Notes: generated from the letters alone by a model not told the origin. Shown: positions 8,700-18,366, counted from the stretch's first letter. The stretch is 64,000 bases of DNA from Chryseolinea soli (GCF_003589925.1 NZ_CP032382.1:7378001-7442000), one strand, 5' to 3'. Numbers and translations: made by a program.

Positions 8700-10280
8700 T
8701 TAATGACTTTCTTCCTGAACTTTCTGAAGGGTGGCTTTGTCCATCTTCTGGGTTCTCAGCATGAATAAAAAGGGGATCGCACAAACAAAGAACAGTGAGA
8801 TCAAAATAAATCCATCGAGGTAGGCCATCAGGTAGCTCTGTTTGACGATGGCGAGGTCAAGGATCTTGTAGCTTCCATCGATAGCCGTGATCGGATCGAC
8901 ACCACCCTGGATCAGTCCGGCTTTTGTCTGCGCCAGGCGCTGGATCATGACGGGGTCATTGGGTTGCAGGTTGCTCACGAGGTCATTCCGGTGCGATGCG
9001 AACCGGTTGGTGATGTGGGTGTTCATCACGGCAATCCCAAACGCGCCGCCAAGCTGACGGATCATGTTGGTGAGCGCAATACCGGAAGGCATTTGTTGCG
9101 GCGTCAATCCAACGACCGCCTGATTGATCAAGGGCACCATCAAACAAGCCGTTCCAAAACCGCGGAAGATCTGCGGCCAGAAAAAGAATGCCAACCCTGC
9201 ATCAGGGCTCGCCAACGACGACGTGTATCCATGAAGAATAAAACAGGTAAACCCAATGATCACATACACCAGCGGCGGTGTGCCTGACGAAAGTGTTTTG
9301 CCAATGATGGGCATGATAAAAATAGCAACCATCGCACTCGGTACGAGCCCCAGTCCTGCATCGGTGGGCGTATATCCCAGTACGCGTTGCACCAGCACCG
9401 GGAAAATAAATACAGACCCAAACAAACCAAACCCCACCGCGAAGGTCAGAATATTGCTGGCGGCAAGATTCCGGTTCTTTAATAAACTCAACTGGATCAT
9501 GGGATTTGCAATCGTGAGCTGTCGCCAGACAAAAGAGATCAATCCGATGGCAGCCAGTGCGGTCATGGCGACAATGGTGTTGTCGGTAAACCAGTCGTCC
9601 GATTGTCCGCGCTCCAAAACATATTGCAGGCTGCCGATGCCGGCGGCCAGCATGGCAATCCCAGCGAAATCAATTTTTGGCTTCACGCGGTTTGGATCTT
9701 TCTCTTCATCCGTTTCGCCGACGAAGCGAATGGTCAGCAACGATGCTGCAATCCCGAAAGGGATGTTAATGTTAAAGATCAGTGACCAATGATAATTTTC
9801 AACGATGATCCCCCCCAGGATCGGACCGATCGTTGGACCCAGCACGATCCCCATTCCAAACATCCCACCCGCAATCGCCCGTTTCTCGGGTGGAAAGGCG
9901 TCAAATAAAATTCCCTGCGACGTGGACAGCAATGCACCGCCACCGATCCCCTGGACAAAACGCCAGATCACCAGCATCTCAAGACTCCCGGCCTGCCCGC
10001 ACAACCACGACGCTATCGTGAATAAAACAATGGACCCCAAATAATATCGCTTTCTCCCAAAGAGCTTGGCAAAAAATCCCGTCAGTGGAATAATGATCAC
10101 GTTCGCGATCGCATAGGCAGTGATCACCCAGGCGGTGTCCTCAATGGTAGCGCCAAGGTTTCCGCTGATGTCTGCCAACGCCACGTTGACGATCGACGTA
10201 TCGATCAGTTCCATGATCGCAGCAGAGATCGTCGTGATGACGATAATGGTCCTCGCAAAACCGGTAACCTGATTCGACAT
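8700..10280 (-). CDS. DHA2-family MFS multidrug transporter (EmrB/QacA type)
   Basis: A 526-residue inner-membrane drug:H+ antiporter with about 14 predicted helices. Motif D1 (ELIDTSIVNVALADISGNLGA) in helix 1, the motif A region (GFFAKLFGRKRYYLGSIVLF) and motif C (GPTIGPILGGIIVENYHWSLIFNINIPFG) identify the EmrB/QacA branch. It lies between the membrane-fusion and TolC genes, so the three should form one pump spanning both membranes. Expression is probably set by the divergent MarR regulator at 11483. The exported compound is not predictable. Confidence 0.94.
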   Translation of the reverse strand: MSNQVTGFARTIIVITTISAAIMELIDTSIVNVALADISGNLGATIEDTAWVITAYAIANVIIIPLTGFFAKLFGRKRYYLGSIVLFTIASWLCGQAGSLEMLVIWRFVQGIGGGALLSTSQGILFDAFPPEKRAIAGGMFGMGIVLGPTIGPILGGIIVENYHWSLIFNINIPFGIAASLLTIRFVGETDEEKDPNRVKPKIDFAGIAMLAAGIGSLQYVLERGQSDDWFTDNTIVAMTALAAIGLISFVWRQLTIANPMIQLSLLKNRNLAASNILTFAVGFGLFGSVFIFPVLVQRVLGYTPTDAGLGLVPSAMVAIFIMPIIGKTLSSGTPPLVYVIIGFTCFILHGYTSSLASPDAGLAFFFWPQIFRGFGTACLMVPLINQAVVGLTPQQMPSGIALTNMIRQLGGAFGIAVMNTHITNRFASHRNDLVSNLQPNDPVMIQRLAQTKAGLIQGGVDPITAIDGSYKILDLAIVKQSYLMAYLDGFILISLFFVCAIPFLFMLRTQKMDKATLQKVQEESH

Positions 10281-10340
10281 GGCTTGTAAATTCTGTTTGT
10301 CTGAAATATCCGTTCTAATCCAAGTTCAAAACAGCGGGTA

Positions 10341-11381
10341 CTAGTCAACTTTGACTTCAACGTCCACGCTCAACCCTGCCTTCAGAATATTTTTATAGTC
10401 CTCCGCCTTATCAATTTCGATCTTGACGGGAACGCGTTGTGTCACCTTGACAAAGTTCCCCGTCGAGTTGTCGGGGGGCAGCAGCGAAAACTTTGCGCCG
10501 GTGGCCAGACTGAATGACGAAACTTTTCCTTTGATGGGCGTATTGCGGTAGCCGTCGAGCGTGATCTCCACTTCCTGGCCTTCCTTCATTTTTTCAATTT
10601 GCGTCTCCTTGAAGTTCGCGACGATCCAATACTTTTCGTCGTTCACGATCGTAAACAGGGTTTGTCCGGGCTGAACATATTGTCCAACTTCCAGGCTAAG
10701 CTTGCCAATACGACCGGCGGCCGGGGCTTTGATGCTGCAATAGGACAACTTCAGCTTTGCCTGATCGACAGCTGCTTTGCGTGTTTCGATCAGTGCATTT
10801 ATTTTCTGGATCTGTGCCTGCGCGATCGACACTTGCGTGGACGCGTAGTTCACTTGCTCTGCATTCGCGGTGTATTGCTTGCTGGTAGATTCGTGGGTAG
10901 AGCGGCTATCGTCAAGTTGCTTTTGGGTGATCGCACCCTCTTTGAAAAGTGCTTCGTCGCGTACGAGATCGGCGCTTGCTTTTTCCTTCCGCGTGCGTTG
11001 AACATCTGCATTGGCGCTGGCCACTCTTTTATTAGCACCCGCGTTTAACAAGGCCGCCTGCGCATTGGCCATGTCGGCTTGCGCGTTCTGCAAGTCGGCC
11101 TGCGCCTGCACCAGGGAAAGCCTCAATTCTTCCGGGTCGATGATGATCAGTTCCTCGCCGGCAGCGACCTTACCATAGTCATCCACACGCAATGAATCAA
11201 TGTATCCGGCCACGCGAGCAATGACGGGGATGGAGCGTGACTCCACCTGGGCGTTGTCCGTGCTTTCGTACTTCCAACTGTGGAGCAATGCCCGGATGCC
11301 AAAGAACGCCAAAACCAAAACGATGAAGGCGATGATAAAAGGGGCAATTTTTTTCTTTGCGGGTGCAGTAGTGTTTTCCAT
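10341..11381 (-). CDS. HlyD/EmrA-family membrane fusion protein
   Basis: A 346-residue periplasmic adaptor anchored by one N-terminal helix (KIAPFIIAFIVLVLAFFGIRALL). It has a biotinyl-lipoyl half motif (VESRSIPVIARVAGYIDSLRVDDYGKVAAGEELIIID), a long alpha-helical hairpin (about 85-205, rich in Ala and Gln) and the second half-lipoyl and beta-barrel region (CSIKAPAAGRIGKLSLEVGQYVQPGQTLFTIV). It is the first gene of the efflux operon. A -7-like element TACCTTTA lies about 20 bp upstream of its start, under the MarR operator. Confidence 0.93.
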   Translation of the reverse strand: MENTTAPAKKKIAPFIIAFIVLVLAFFGIRALLHSWKYESTDNAQVESRSIPVIARVAGYIDSLRVDDYGKVAAGEELIIIDPEELRLSLVQAQADLQNAQADMANAQAALLNAGANKRVASANADVQRTRKEKASADLVRDEALFKEGAITQKQLDDSRSTHESTSKQYTANAEQVNYASTQVSIAQAQIQKINALIETRKAAVDQAKLKLSYCSIKAPAAGRIGKLSLEVGQYVQPGQTLFTIVNDEKYWIVANFKETQIEKMKEGQEVEITLDGYRNTPIKGKVSSFSLATGAKFSLLPPDNSTGNFVKVTQRVPVKIEIDKAEDYKNILKAGLSVDVEVKVD

Positions 11382-11401
11382 GAGCGTATCGATTGTAGAA
11401 G

Positions 11402-11465
11402 TAAAGGTAAACTAAGTTGACTATTAAAGTCAACTTAGTTGACTATTGTTTTTTTAGTATTTTTG
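11402..11465. promoter_or_regulatory. divergent promoters with MarR-type operator between the efflux operon and marR
   Basis: A perfect 11-bp inverted repeat, CTAAGTTGACT (11412-11422) and AGTCAACTTAG (11428-11438), with a 5-nt spacer. AGTTGACTATT recurs as a direct copy 22 bp apart (11415-11425, 11437-11447). On the minus strand TTG (11433-11431)-N21-TACCTTTA (11409-11402) fits a Bacteroidota promoter for the efflux operon. On the plus strand TATTTTTG (11458-11465) is a -7 candidate for marR. The operator covers both promoters, which suggests joint repression. Confidence 0.75.
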
Positions 11466-11482
11466 TATCAGAAAATTGAGAA

Positions 11483-11965
11483 ATGAACGCACTGGACAAA
11501 CAATTGGCTGAAACTGAGCACGTTAAGACGGGTAATTGGGTAAAGCTGATCTCTATTCTGAAGCATCAGTTCAACGAATGGGCAACCGTATCGCTGGCAA
11601 AGGAAGGGTTCGACGACTTTAAGATGGTCTATATGCCCGTGCTCATGAATATTTCGCCGGATGGAACGAACAACACAGAGCTTGCCTTCCAGGCGCGCGT
11701 AACGAAGCAGGCCATGAGCAAAGTGGCACAAGAACTCCAAAAGCTGGGATACATTAAGTCAAAGGCAGATCCGCGCGACAAACGGAGTACTACGATCATG
11801 CTGACCGACCGCGGCAAGCGGCTGGTGATCCAGGTGCGACTGCGTATTTGCGACCTGACGAATCAGTACCGCGCCATGTTCAAAACAACCGATTTTGATA
11901 AAGCCACAGAGATCCTTACAAAGATCATCGAGTATAACGATGAGGTACTTCTTCACAGGAAGTGA
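11483..11965 (+). CDS. MarR family transcriptional regulator of the adjacent efflux operon
   Basis: A 160-residue winged-helix protein. The core ELAFQARVTKQAMSKVAQELQKLGYIKSKADPRDKRSTTIMLTDRGKRL is the MarR recognition helix, followed by the wing with the DPRDKRS motif. It is transcribed away from the HlyD-DHA2-TolC operon across a 100-bp region with a strong palindrome, the classic layout of a drug-responsive autorepressor. The start ATG at 11483 lies about 18 bp after a -7-like box. The ligand is unknown. Confidence 0.92.
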   Translation: MNALDKQLAETEHVKTGNWVKLISILKHQFNEWATVSLAKEGFDDFKMVYMPVLMNISPDGTNNTELAFQARVTKQAMSKVAQELQKLGYIKSKADPRDKRSTTIMLTDRGKRLVIQVRLRICDLTNQYRAMFKTTDFDKATEILTKIIEYNDEVLLHRK

Positions 11966-12014
11966 GTTTTTATCGCAATCCTCTATATATTAGAGTGAAC
12001 ATTGATTGCACACC

Positions 12015-12563
12015 ATGCCTCATATCACCATCCCCGAAGGAATACCCGGCATTCGCGGTCCCCTGTCGCTCCGCCCGGACGTGGCCAAACCGCTGAGTGA
12101 ATTCACGGAACTTTTAATGCGTGGTGAAAATTCGCTTTCCCGCGGCGAGCGCGAGCTCATCGCCACGATCGTCTCGGCGCGGAACAACTGTTTCTTTTGC
12201 GAACAAGCGCACGGCGCCGTGGCCCAGCATTATTTACAATGCGACACGAAGGCCATGGATGATCTGAAAGAAAACTTTCATTCTTCAGACTTATCCGAAA
12301 AGATGAAGGCTTTGTTGGCTATCGCCTCCCAGGTTCAACAAAGCGGCAAGAGCGTAACACCAGCTTTGGTGCAAGACGCTTATACTGCCGGAGCAACCGA
12401 ACGCGAAGTCCACGACACTGTGTTGATTGCCGCAGCCTTCTGCATGTTCAACCGCTATGTCGATGGATTGGATACCTGGGCGCCTCAAGACCGCGACTTT
12501 TATACCGGCCGCGCTCAACAAGCAGCCGAAACCGGCTACTCGGTGTCTCCCGTGAAAAAATAG
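12015..12563 (+). CDS. AhpD-like carboxymuconolactone decarboxylase family protein (peroxidase-related)
   Basis: A 182-residue all-alpha protein of the AhpD/CMD superfamily. The signature is ERELIATIVSARNNCFFCEQAHG, which carries the CxxC redox pair and the downstream His of the proton relay. Downstream helices (MKALLAIASQVQQSGKSVTPALVQDAYTAGATEREVHDTVLIAAAFCMFNRYVDGL) complete the fold of peroxidase-related members. I use the ATG at 12015; a TTG three codons earlier is less likely. It follows the MarR gene on the same strand by about 50 bp and may be a stress-responsive alkylhydroperoxidase. No matching AhpC is nearby. Confidence 0.87.
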   Translation: MPHITIPEGIPGIRGPLSLRPDVAKPLSEFTELLMRGENSLSRGERELIATIVSARNNCFFCEQAHGAVAQHYLQCDTKAMDDLKENFHSSDLSEKMKALLAIASQVQQSGKSVTPALVQDAYTAGATEREVHDTVLIAAAFCMFNRYVDGLDTWAPQDRDFYTGRAQQAAETGYSVSPVKK

Positions 12564-12646
12564 GCATGGACAAGCTCCGGGTCACCAAAAGATATCACCG
12601 GCAATCTTATTTCAATACGCGCCAGCGACGTATGCTTAAGACGGGA

Positions 12647-15600
12647 TCAATTCTTTATTACTTTCATAGAGATGATGCTATCGTCGCCTTTCAGAAGGAT
12701 GGTATAGAACCCCGTTGCGTAATCGTTCATGTCCAGTGTGCCGGTGCAGGTAGTACCCTGGGAACAGGTTAAGGCGATGGCATCGATCGTTTTGCCCTGG
12801 GCATTTACCAGTGTTGCCGTCTTTATATGAAGCGCGGCGTCTACGCTAACCTGTAACACATTCTCTATTGGAACAGGGAACACTTTTACGCCGGGAACAG
12901 GCTCGTGCTCCACGTCGGTTATTAAAAATTCGCGCGCGCCGGTAAGTTCGCAGCCTTGCCTGCTAACCGTTACGCTGTAGACGCCCGACGTGGTGGGTGT
13001 GAATGTGGGCGAAGCGGCACCGGCAATGGCTTCTCCATTTAAGAACCACTGGATTTCACTATCGAAGTCGATCTTTAGAACGCCGTCTTCTTCGACGATG
13101 GTGATCGCGGGAGGTTCTTTTTCAATCGTCAGCGCAAATCGCGCCGCGCCTTTCGACGCTGTGTCACTCGTCACCTGGAATGCATACGTCGATTGCTGTG
13201 CGAGCGAAATGTTTTGTTTGAGAAAATTATCTTTCAGTGTCAGGGTGGGGTTGCCGGAAAACGAATCCAAACTGGAGAAGTCCAATGTGTAGTTGCCCTG
13301 ACCAACGTCGTCAATAGCAAGCTTTACTTCGGTATCGCACAGCAATGCGGGCATGGAATTGATGGTGAGTTTTTCGTTGGCATCGGTCAGGGAGGAAAGG
13401 TTCAGATTGACATTCTTCAGTTTCCAGGCGTCGGCCTGGTCGTCGAATCCACGGGTGGCATCTTCTCTGAAATGGATCACGGCTTCGTCCTGAATTTTGC
13501 CGTTCGAGAGTGTGATACGCACAAGGTCGTTTACTTTGGGCCGGAAAAATGCTGTGGATTGTCCCGGAGTTTTCACGTTTTCATTGGCACGGAGTGTTGG
13601 GGTTCCGGAAGTCTTTACCCAGAAGGCCTGGCCCATCGGAATATAGCCGGAGCCGCCGTTCGTTCCGGTCACACCGTTCCAGGTGGCGTAGCGCAAGGGC
13701 ACAAAACCATTGTCGGTAATATAGATGGTGCCGTCGACATTGGTCTTTGTCCATCCCGACGCGGCGTTCCAATCAATGGTCGACGCATAAGGATTGCCCA
13801 CCAGGTTCCAGCCGTCGTTCGTCATGTTGCCCGAAGACGTGAACGTCACCGGTAATGTCACGGGTGTTACATTACCTTGGTTGATGGCGCCTCGCACATC
13901 CCAAACCGGCGAAGCCAGCAGGTTGCCCTTCACAAAGATCGCATAGCCAACACCAGGCTGTAGCACTTCGGTGTTGGTCGTGGCAGGGAAACCGACATAG
14001 CCATCGTTGAGATCGGCGGTGTGGCTTCCGTTGATGTCCGTTATCACGGTTTCATCATACGCATACATGGTCTGGGCGCAGGCAACGCATGCACTGGTGC
14101 CGATAAAGGAACCGGTTATCGGAATCTCTGCCTGAAGATCCGACGCCGGCGCCTGCAATACCGGTGAAGCGATGTAGCGATAGATCCTGGTGTTATTTGC
14201 ACCCTCGATTGACATATAGCGCTGCACGGTCACCTTTCCCGTTACCTGCGCGCCGGAGGGAAGCGCGGCAATGGCCGCATCCTGTACCGGGTCATCGTCT
14301 GTGGAGAGAAGCGTGAAGACGGCATTGTCGGACGTGCCGTCGGCGTTGAACACCGCATTGTTGGCCAGCGTCAACACGCCTTGCAGGTTTTGGTTGGTCT
14401 CCACGGAAACGGCAGCCGTAGCGTTGGTGATTTCAATGTTGTGAAAAAGACTGGTCGACGTGCCGGCGATACTTTGTGGTGTTGTGCCGTTGAACCTTAC
14501 GACGCCCAGGCCGGCTGCGAAATTTCCATTATTAACAAAATTACCAGCAACCGGCAGCGCCAGCGGTGCATGAAGCTCTCCGCTCACGGTCACATTTTGA
14601 AAGGACGTGGCCGACGAACCGCCGACTGCCGTTGTAACACCAGCGAAATTAACCGTTCCGCTACTGCCCGATGTAAACGCCGCGTTGTTGGTCCAATTTC
14701 CTTTCAGGTTGATCGCATTATTGCCTGCCGACAAGGTTCCACCGGCAAGGGTCAGGTTGCCATCCACATTCACGGAGCTTCCCAGCAGGATGATATTGGA
14801 TGATACGCTGAAGTTATTGAAGTGCATTCCAGATGAAGTCACCGTCAGATTGTTACCTCCAAACACGACAGAAGAATTGTTGGTAACGGCATCCACCGTT
14901 CCTGCTACGTGGGTCCAGTCGTTCGTCACCGAGAGCGTATTTCTCACGACAAGACTACCGGAAGATTTGTTGATGGTCACTTTCGGCAACACGCATTGCC
15001 CGGCAACGGCAGGGGCATAAAGATTTTGTATTCCGGTGCCGCTGAACTGCAAGGTGGCATTGCCGCCGCCACCGGTAGCGGTATTGCTTAGCGTCACATC
15101 TCCTTTTACGTCGATCAAACCGGTGGTTAGTGTCAAGGGCAACGTGCCCGTGCATGTTAAAGCATTTTGCACCGTCAGCGTGCCTGCCGTGATGTTATAG
15201 GTACGTCCTAATCCTACAAATTCCAGGTTATAAAAGGACGGCCCTGTTCCGGAAATGGTCTGCGATACAGCATTGATGGTGTTGTATCGAACCGTACCGC
15301 CATTGGGTGTAAACGTGCCACTGGTAAAGGCCGTATTGCCGCGAAATTCCAGGATGCCGGTGGTAGACTGAAAGTCACCTCCCGAAAGCGTGAAGGTCCC
15401 ACCAACGGTGATGTTTCCCGACCCCCCTGCAAAATGACCAGCTGCAAAGTTCGCGGTATTATTTATCGTTATGGGATTGGTGCCCTGCGTGATCACGCCC
15501 GTGTAGCCGGTGTTCACCAGGATGCTGGAGACGGTTAGCGGCGCATCGAAGGTGCAGTTGGCTGTTCTTACATTATCAAAATACACCACCTCCGTTGCTG

Positions 15601-17953
15601 TGGGCACACCGGCCCCTCCTGCCCCCGCGGCGGTGGCTGACCAATTCGCGGAGCTCGACCACGTCTGGGCACTGTTGGTGTACTTGAAATAATCAAACTC
15701 GATCGTGCCTTGCTGAGCGGAGAAATTCTCACCCCCGATAATAAATCGTATCTGTGTCGTGAGCGCGTTCCAGGTAAAACTGCTTAGGTTGATCGTAAAA
15801 AAACCAGGTATATTCTGGGGTGCTAAAATGGTCTGTTGCTGAATGTACGTTCCATTGGATTGAAACTCCTGTACTTGCAAAAAGAATCGCTGGTTGCCAC
15901 CCGTCAGTGCATTGACATGAAATTCTACGATGCCATTCACTTTGTCCAGGGGATAGCGCGAGGGCACGCCGCCGGTTTCATGAAAGATCCGCACGGCATA
16001 GGCGCCGGCAGCGTTGTCCATTTTAAGAATAGCGCTGCTGTTGGCGGTCAGCGTCCACGATCCCGTGCCGTTGTTCTCCACAAGGTTCCATTCGTTGAGT
16101 TCCGAAGTGGTTTGAAAATTATTCTGGTAGAGGTACGTACCCACCCAGTGTTTGCCGTTGGAAGTTTTCTGCACGGTGACCGCTGTGGCCGTATAGGTAA
16201 GATTGCCCAACGTGGGGGGCAAACTAACACTGGCAAATGGACCCGTGATGGTGCCCGAGGGAAAAGTAAATAAGGTATAGGTGGTTCCTATCGCGTCACC
16301 CGCATTGTCGGTCACCTGGAGCCGGGCGGCAGTGAGATTGGCGTTTGTCGATCCACCCGATGTTGTGACCCGGATCTGATCATAGTTGGTCCCGGCTATT
16401 GCACCGGTACTGTTTAATTCCATGTTGAAGAGCGGTGACTTGTTTGACACCGCCACGGCATTGATCGTTAGTGCGGCAGCCGAAGCATTGCCAGGCTCGA
16501 TCGTACCGTCATTGTTGATCGTTGTGCTGAGCAACATATACTCGCCAACACCTTTCATCGTGCCGTGATTGATAAACGTAACGGGCGCATTGACTTCGAA
16601 AAATGAGGCGGCGCTGGTTTTTAAAATGGTACCGGCAACGTTGTTTGTCAGGGTACCCGTGCCCGCCGTGGTGGCAATCCAACTGGTGGCCGTGCTGGTC
16701 AGGTTGATGAGACCATTGTTGATCAGGGAAGCATTCGTATTCAGATTTAGTGTAAAGTCCAGGAGGTTAAACGTTCCGTTGTTGGTCACGGTCGTGCTTT
16801 GGAAGTTGCCGGTTCCGCTCACATTCATGGTGCCGTTGTTTGTGGATTTCACCGCCAGTATACCTTGGTTTCTTACTGTAAAAGTCCCCGCCGCATTGTT
16901 GGTTATGGTGCCTGCCCCGGTGAGGGAAGAATTGATAGATACAAACAAGCTACCGTTCACCTCGATGTCGTTTCCGGTTCCGTCGCTCAATGTAAATACA
17001 GTAGGTACGGTGAAGTTATAAATGAAAAGTTGGCCGCCGGCGGCCACTACCACCTGGTCGAACATCGTGGACGACGTCATGTCGACGCGGTGACCATTTT
17101 GTATCGTAACAACGCCGCTGTTGTTGTTGGGTGGTACGGTAGCGGCTACCCACGCCGTGCCGGTATAGCGTTGCCAGATAGACGCAGTGCTCCACGTGCC
17201 GGTGGCACCGTTGGCCATGTTGCTGCGATAATCGCCGTAGGCGGGCGAAAGGTTGAAGATGTTTTTATCGCGCACGCGCTGAAACAATACGCGATGCCCT
17301 ACATTGTTGAAGTGAACATTGTCGCCCGCGGAATAGGCCGGCAGTATGGTGGTGTCGGCAGGATTATACATGCCGTCCCAAAAGTTAAGCGTATGGTCCA
17401 CCCCAAACCGGTTGATGATGGAGTCTTTCAGGATGGCCAGCTTTTTCTTGGTCGCCGACAAGGCGAAATTTCCATCCGAGCGCGGTTGGGTTGTGGTGAC
17501 ATAACACCGGTTGCCGGTTTGAACAGCGGCGTTGTAGATCGTTTGAAGGCTCGTGAGTATTTCGGCGATGGTGAAGCCATCGTACCCATTCGTGGGAAAA
17601 TTAACGATGATCACGCCATTGGACGGCGTGGACAATCCGCTCAGCAGCGAAAGGGCTTGCGTGACATTGTGTGCTGCGTCGGGTGAGGGCCGCCCGATGG
17701 GTGGAACATATCCTGTGGGCATAGCATTGTAGCATGTGGTGCCCGACACACCGAGGTTATAGGTGTTGTCCAGAATGCCAAGTTGCGTTTTGTAATAATA
17801 GTTGACGCGATTAACCCACGAACTGTCGATGGGTGAGGCCGCAAGGCCCGCAGTAGTCGATGATCCAAGTGTCGCCAAAGCCCGGCCCTGTGCAAGGGCG
17901 TCCGTAGAGAGGGCAACGACAATGAGGGCGAGGAGTAATTTCCACATAGTCAT
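12647..17953 (-). CDS. giant secreted SGNH-hydrolase protein with beta-solenoid repeats and T9SS sorting domain
   Basis: A 1768-residue secreted protein. A signal peptide (cut near ALAQ, residue 22) precedes an SGNH/GDSL hydrolase-like domain (about 24-230). That domain has LGSSTTAG with the nucleophile Ser31/32, Asn122 in NFPTNGYDG, and a DNVH pair (Asp211, His214) in AGDNVHFNNVGHRVLF. From about 245 to 1180 it is made of irregular NxGTxNxS/T and TTVTNNGTF-like repeats that suggest a long beta-solenoid, with a jelly-roll-like insertion near 600-740. Residues 1190-1680 hold Ig-like segments. The last 80 residues (VKVFPVPIENVLQVSV ... YATGFYTILLKGDDS) form a type A T9SS sorting domain, so it is probably exported and attached to the cell surface. 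The hydrolase substrate is unknown. Confidence 0.9.
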   Translation of the reverse strand: MTMWKLLLALIVVALSTDALAQGRALATLGSSTTAGLAASPIDSSWVNRVNYYYKTQLGILDNTYNLGVSGTTCYNAMPTGYVPPIGRPSPDAAHNVTQALSLLSGLSTPSNGVIIVNFPTNGYDGFTIAEILTSLQTIYNAAVQTGNRCYVTTTQPRSDGNFALSATKKKLAILKDSIINRFGVDHTLNFWDGMYNPADTTILPAYSAGDNVHFNNVGHRVLFQRVRDKNIFNLSPAYGDYRSNMANGATGTWSTASIWQRYTGTAWVAATVPPNNNSGVVTIQNGHRVDMTSSTMFDQVVVAAGGQLFIYNFTVPTVFTLSDGTGNDIEVNGSLFVSINSSLTGAGTITNNAAGTFTVRNQGILAVKSTNNGTMNVSGTGNFQSTTVTNNGTFNLLDFTLNLNTNASLINNGLINLTSTATSWIATTAGTGTLTNNVAGTILKTSAASFFEVNAPVTFINHGTMKGVGEYMLLSTTINNDGTIEPGNASAAALTINAVAVSNKSPLFNMELNSTGAIAGTNYDQIRVTTSGGSTNANLTAARLQVTDNAGDAIGTTYTLFTFPSGTITGPFASVSLPPTLGNLTYTATAVTVQKTSNGKHWVGTYLYQNNFQTTSELNEWNLVENNGTGSWTLTANSSAILKMDNAAGAYAVRIFHETGGVPSRYPLDKVNGIVEFHVNALTGGNQRFFLQVQEFQSNGTYIQQQTILAPQNIPGFFTINLSSFTWNALTTQIRFIIGGENFSAQQGTIEFDYFKYTNSAQTWSSSANWSATAAGAGGAGVPTATEVVYFDNVRTANCTFDAPLTVSSILVNTGYTGVITQGTNPITINNTANFAAGHFAGGSGNITVGGTFTLSGGDFQSTTGILEFRGNTAFTSGTFTPNGGTVRYNTINAVSQTISGTGPSFYNLEFVGLGRTYNITAGTLTVQNALTCTGTLPLTLTTGLIDVKGDVTLSNTATGGGGNATLQFSGTGIQNLYAPAVAGQCVLPKVTINKSSGSLVVRNTLSVTNDWTHVAGTVDAVTNNSSVVFGGNNLTVTSSGMHFNNFSVSSNIILLGSSVNVDGNLTLAGGTLSAGNNAINLKGNWTNNAAFTSGSSGTVNFAGVTTAVGGSSATSFQNVTVSGELHAPLALPVAGNFVNNGNFAAGLGVVRFNGTTPQSIAGTSTSLFHNIEITNATAAVSVETNQNLQGVLTLANNAVFNADGTSDNAVFTLLSTDDDPVQDAAIAALPSGAQVTGKVTVQRYMSIEGANNTRIYRYIASPVLQAPASDLQAEIPITGSFIGTSACVACAQTMYAYDETVITDINGSHTADLNDGYVGFPATTNTEVLQPGVGYAIFVKGNLLASPVWDVRGAINQGNVTPVTLPVTFTSSGNMTNDGWNLVGNPYASTIDWNAASGWTKTNVDGTIYITDNGFVPLRYATWNGVTGTNGGSGYIPMGQAFWVKTSGTPTLRANENVKTPGQSTAFFRPKVNDLVRITLSNGKIQDEAVIHFREDATRGFDDQADAWKLKNVNLNLSSLTDANEKLTINSMPALLCDTEVKLAIDDVGQGNYTLDFSSLDSFSGNPTLTLKDNFLKQNISLAQQSTYAFQVTSDTASKGAARFALTIEKEPPAITIVEEDGVLKIDFDSEIQWFLNGEAIAGAASPTFTPTTSGVYSVTVSRQGCELTGAREFLITDVEHEPVPGVKVFPVPIENVLQVSVDAALHIKTATLVNAQGKTIDAIALTCSQGTTCTGTLDMNDYATGFYTILLKGDDSIISMKVIKN

Positions 17954-18129
17954 TAACGGGGATAAAGTAAAACGGTCTTAATACAAGTCTCTTCGCCAGC
18001 ATGGCAAAGCTTCGTTCTTCGTACAAAATGCTTAAGCCGACAATGCTCTCATTAACTTTTTTTCGTGCTAACAATACAGGAGAGCCTTCCGGATACAGAA
18101 CAGGAAGTTATCATTCAAACAAACAAAAA

Positions 18130-18167
18130 AGCCCAACGCTGCCGTTCAGAGGGCAGCATGTTGGGCT
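18130..18167 (-). terminator. strong hairpin with U-run in the leader of the giant gene (terminator or attenuator)
   Basis: The outer stem AGCCCAAC/GTTGGGCT (18130-18137, 18160-18167) with an inner CTGCC/GGCAG pair is followed on the minus strand by TTTTTTGTTT. It lies only a few bases after a promoter-like pair on the same strand (18174-18202) and about 180 bp before the 1768-residue gene. No gene ends just before it: the upstream DUF4097 gene already has a terminator at 18317-18347. Confidence 0.75.
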
Positions 18168-18173
18168 CCGAAT

Positions 18174-18202
18174 TAAAGTTACAACTTTTTTTAATTTGTC
18201 AA
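18174..18202 (-). promoter_or_regulatory. candidate promoter just upstream of the terminator hairpin
   Basis: On the minus strand TTG (18202-18200), an 18-nt spacer and TAACTTTA (18181-18174) resemble the Bacteroidota -33/-7 pair, with one mismatch in the -7 box. Transcription would begin almost at the hairpin at 18130-18167. Confidence 0.5.
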
Positions 18203-18316
18203 ATGAATGTGAAGGAAATCTGGGCCGGGGTCGAAAATTGCTGAGTGCCTGCCACTGAAAAAGATATTCCCAATTGCTCAGGAATAAAGTTGTTTCCCTT
18301 CTAGTTCACAAAAAAA

Positions 18317-18347
18317 AAGCCCCGGACATCTTAGACATCCGGGCCTT
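18317..18347 (-). terminator. rho-independent terminator of the DUF4097 gene
   Basis: The stem CCCGGA/TCCGGG is extended by AAG/CTT across one C-C mismatch and followed on the minus strand by nine U. It lies 20 bp after the stop at 18367. Confidence 0.8.
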
Positions 18348-18366
18348 CAAAAATTTTTCGTGGTGA

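Noticed and set aside
18210..18300. Possible cobalamin-riboswitch-like strings (GCCACTG) upstream of the giant gene
   Set aside because: The required B12 box and helical core are absent; only one short string matches.
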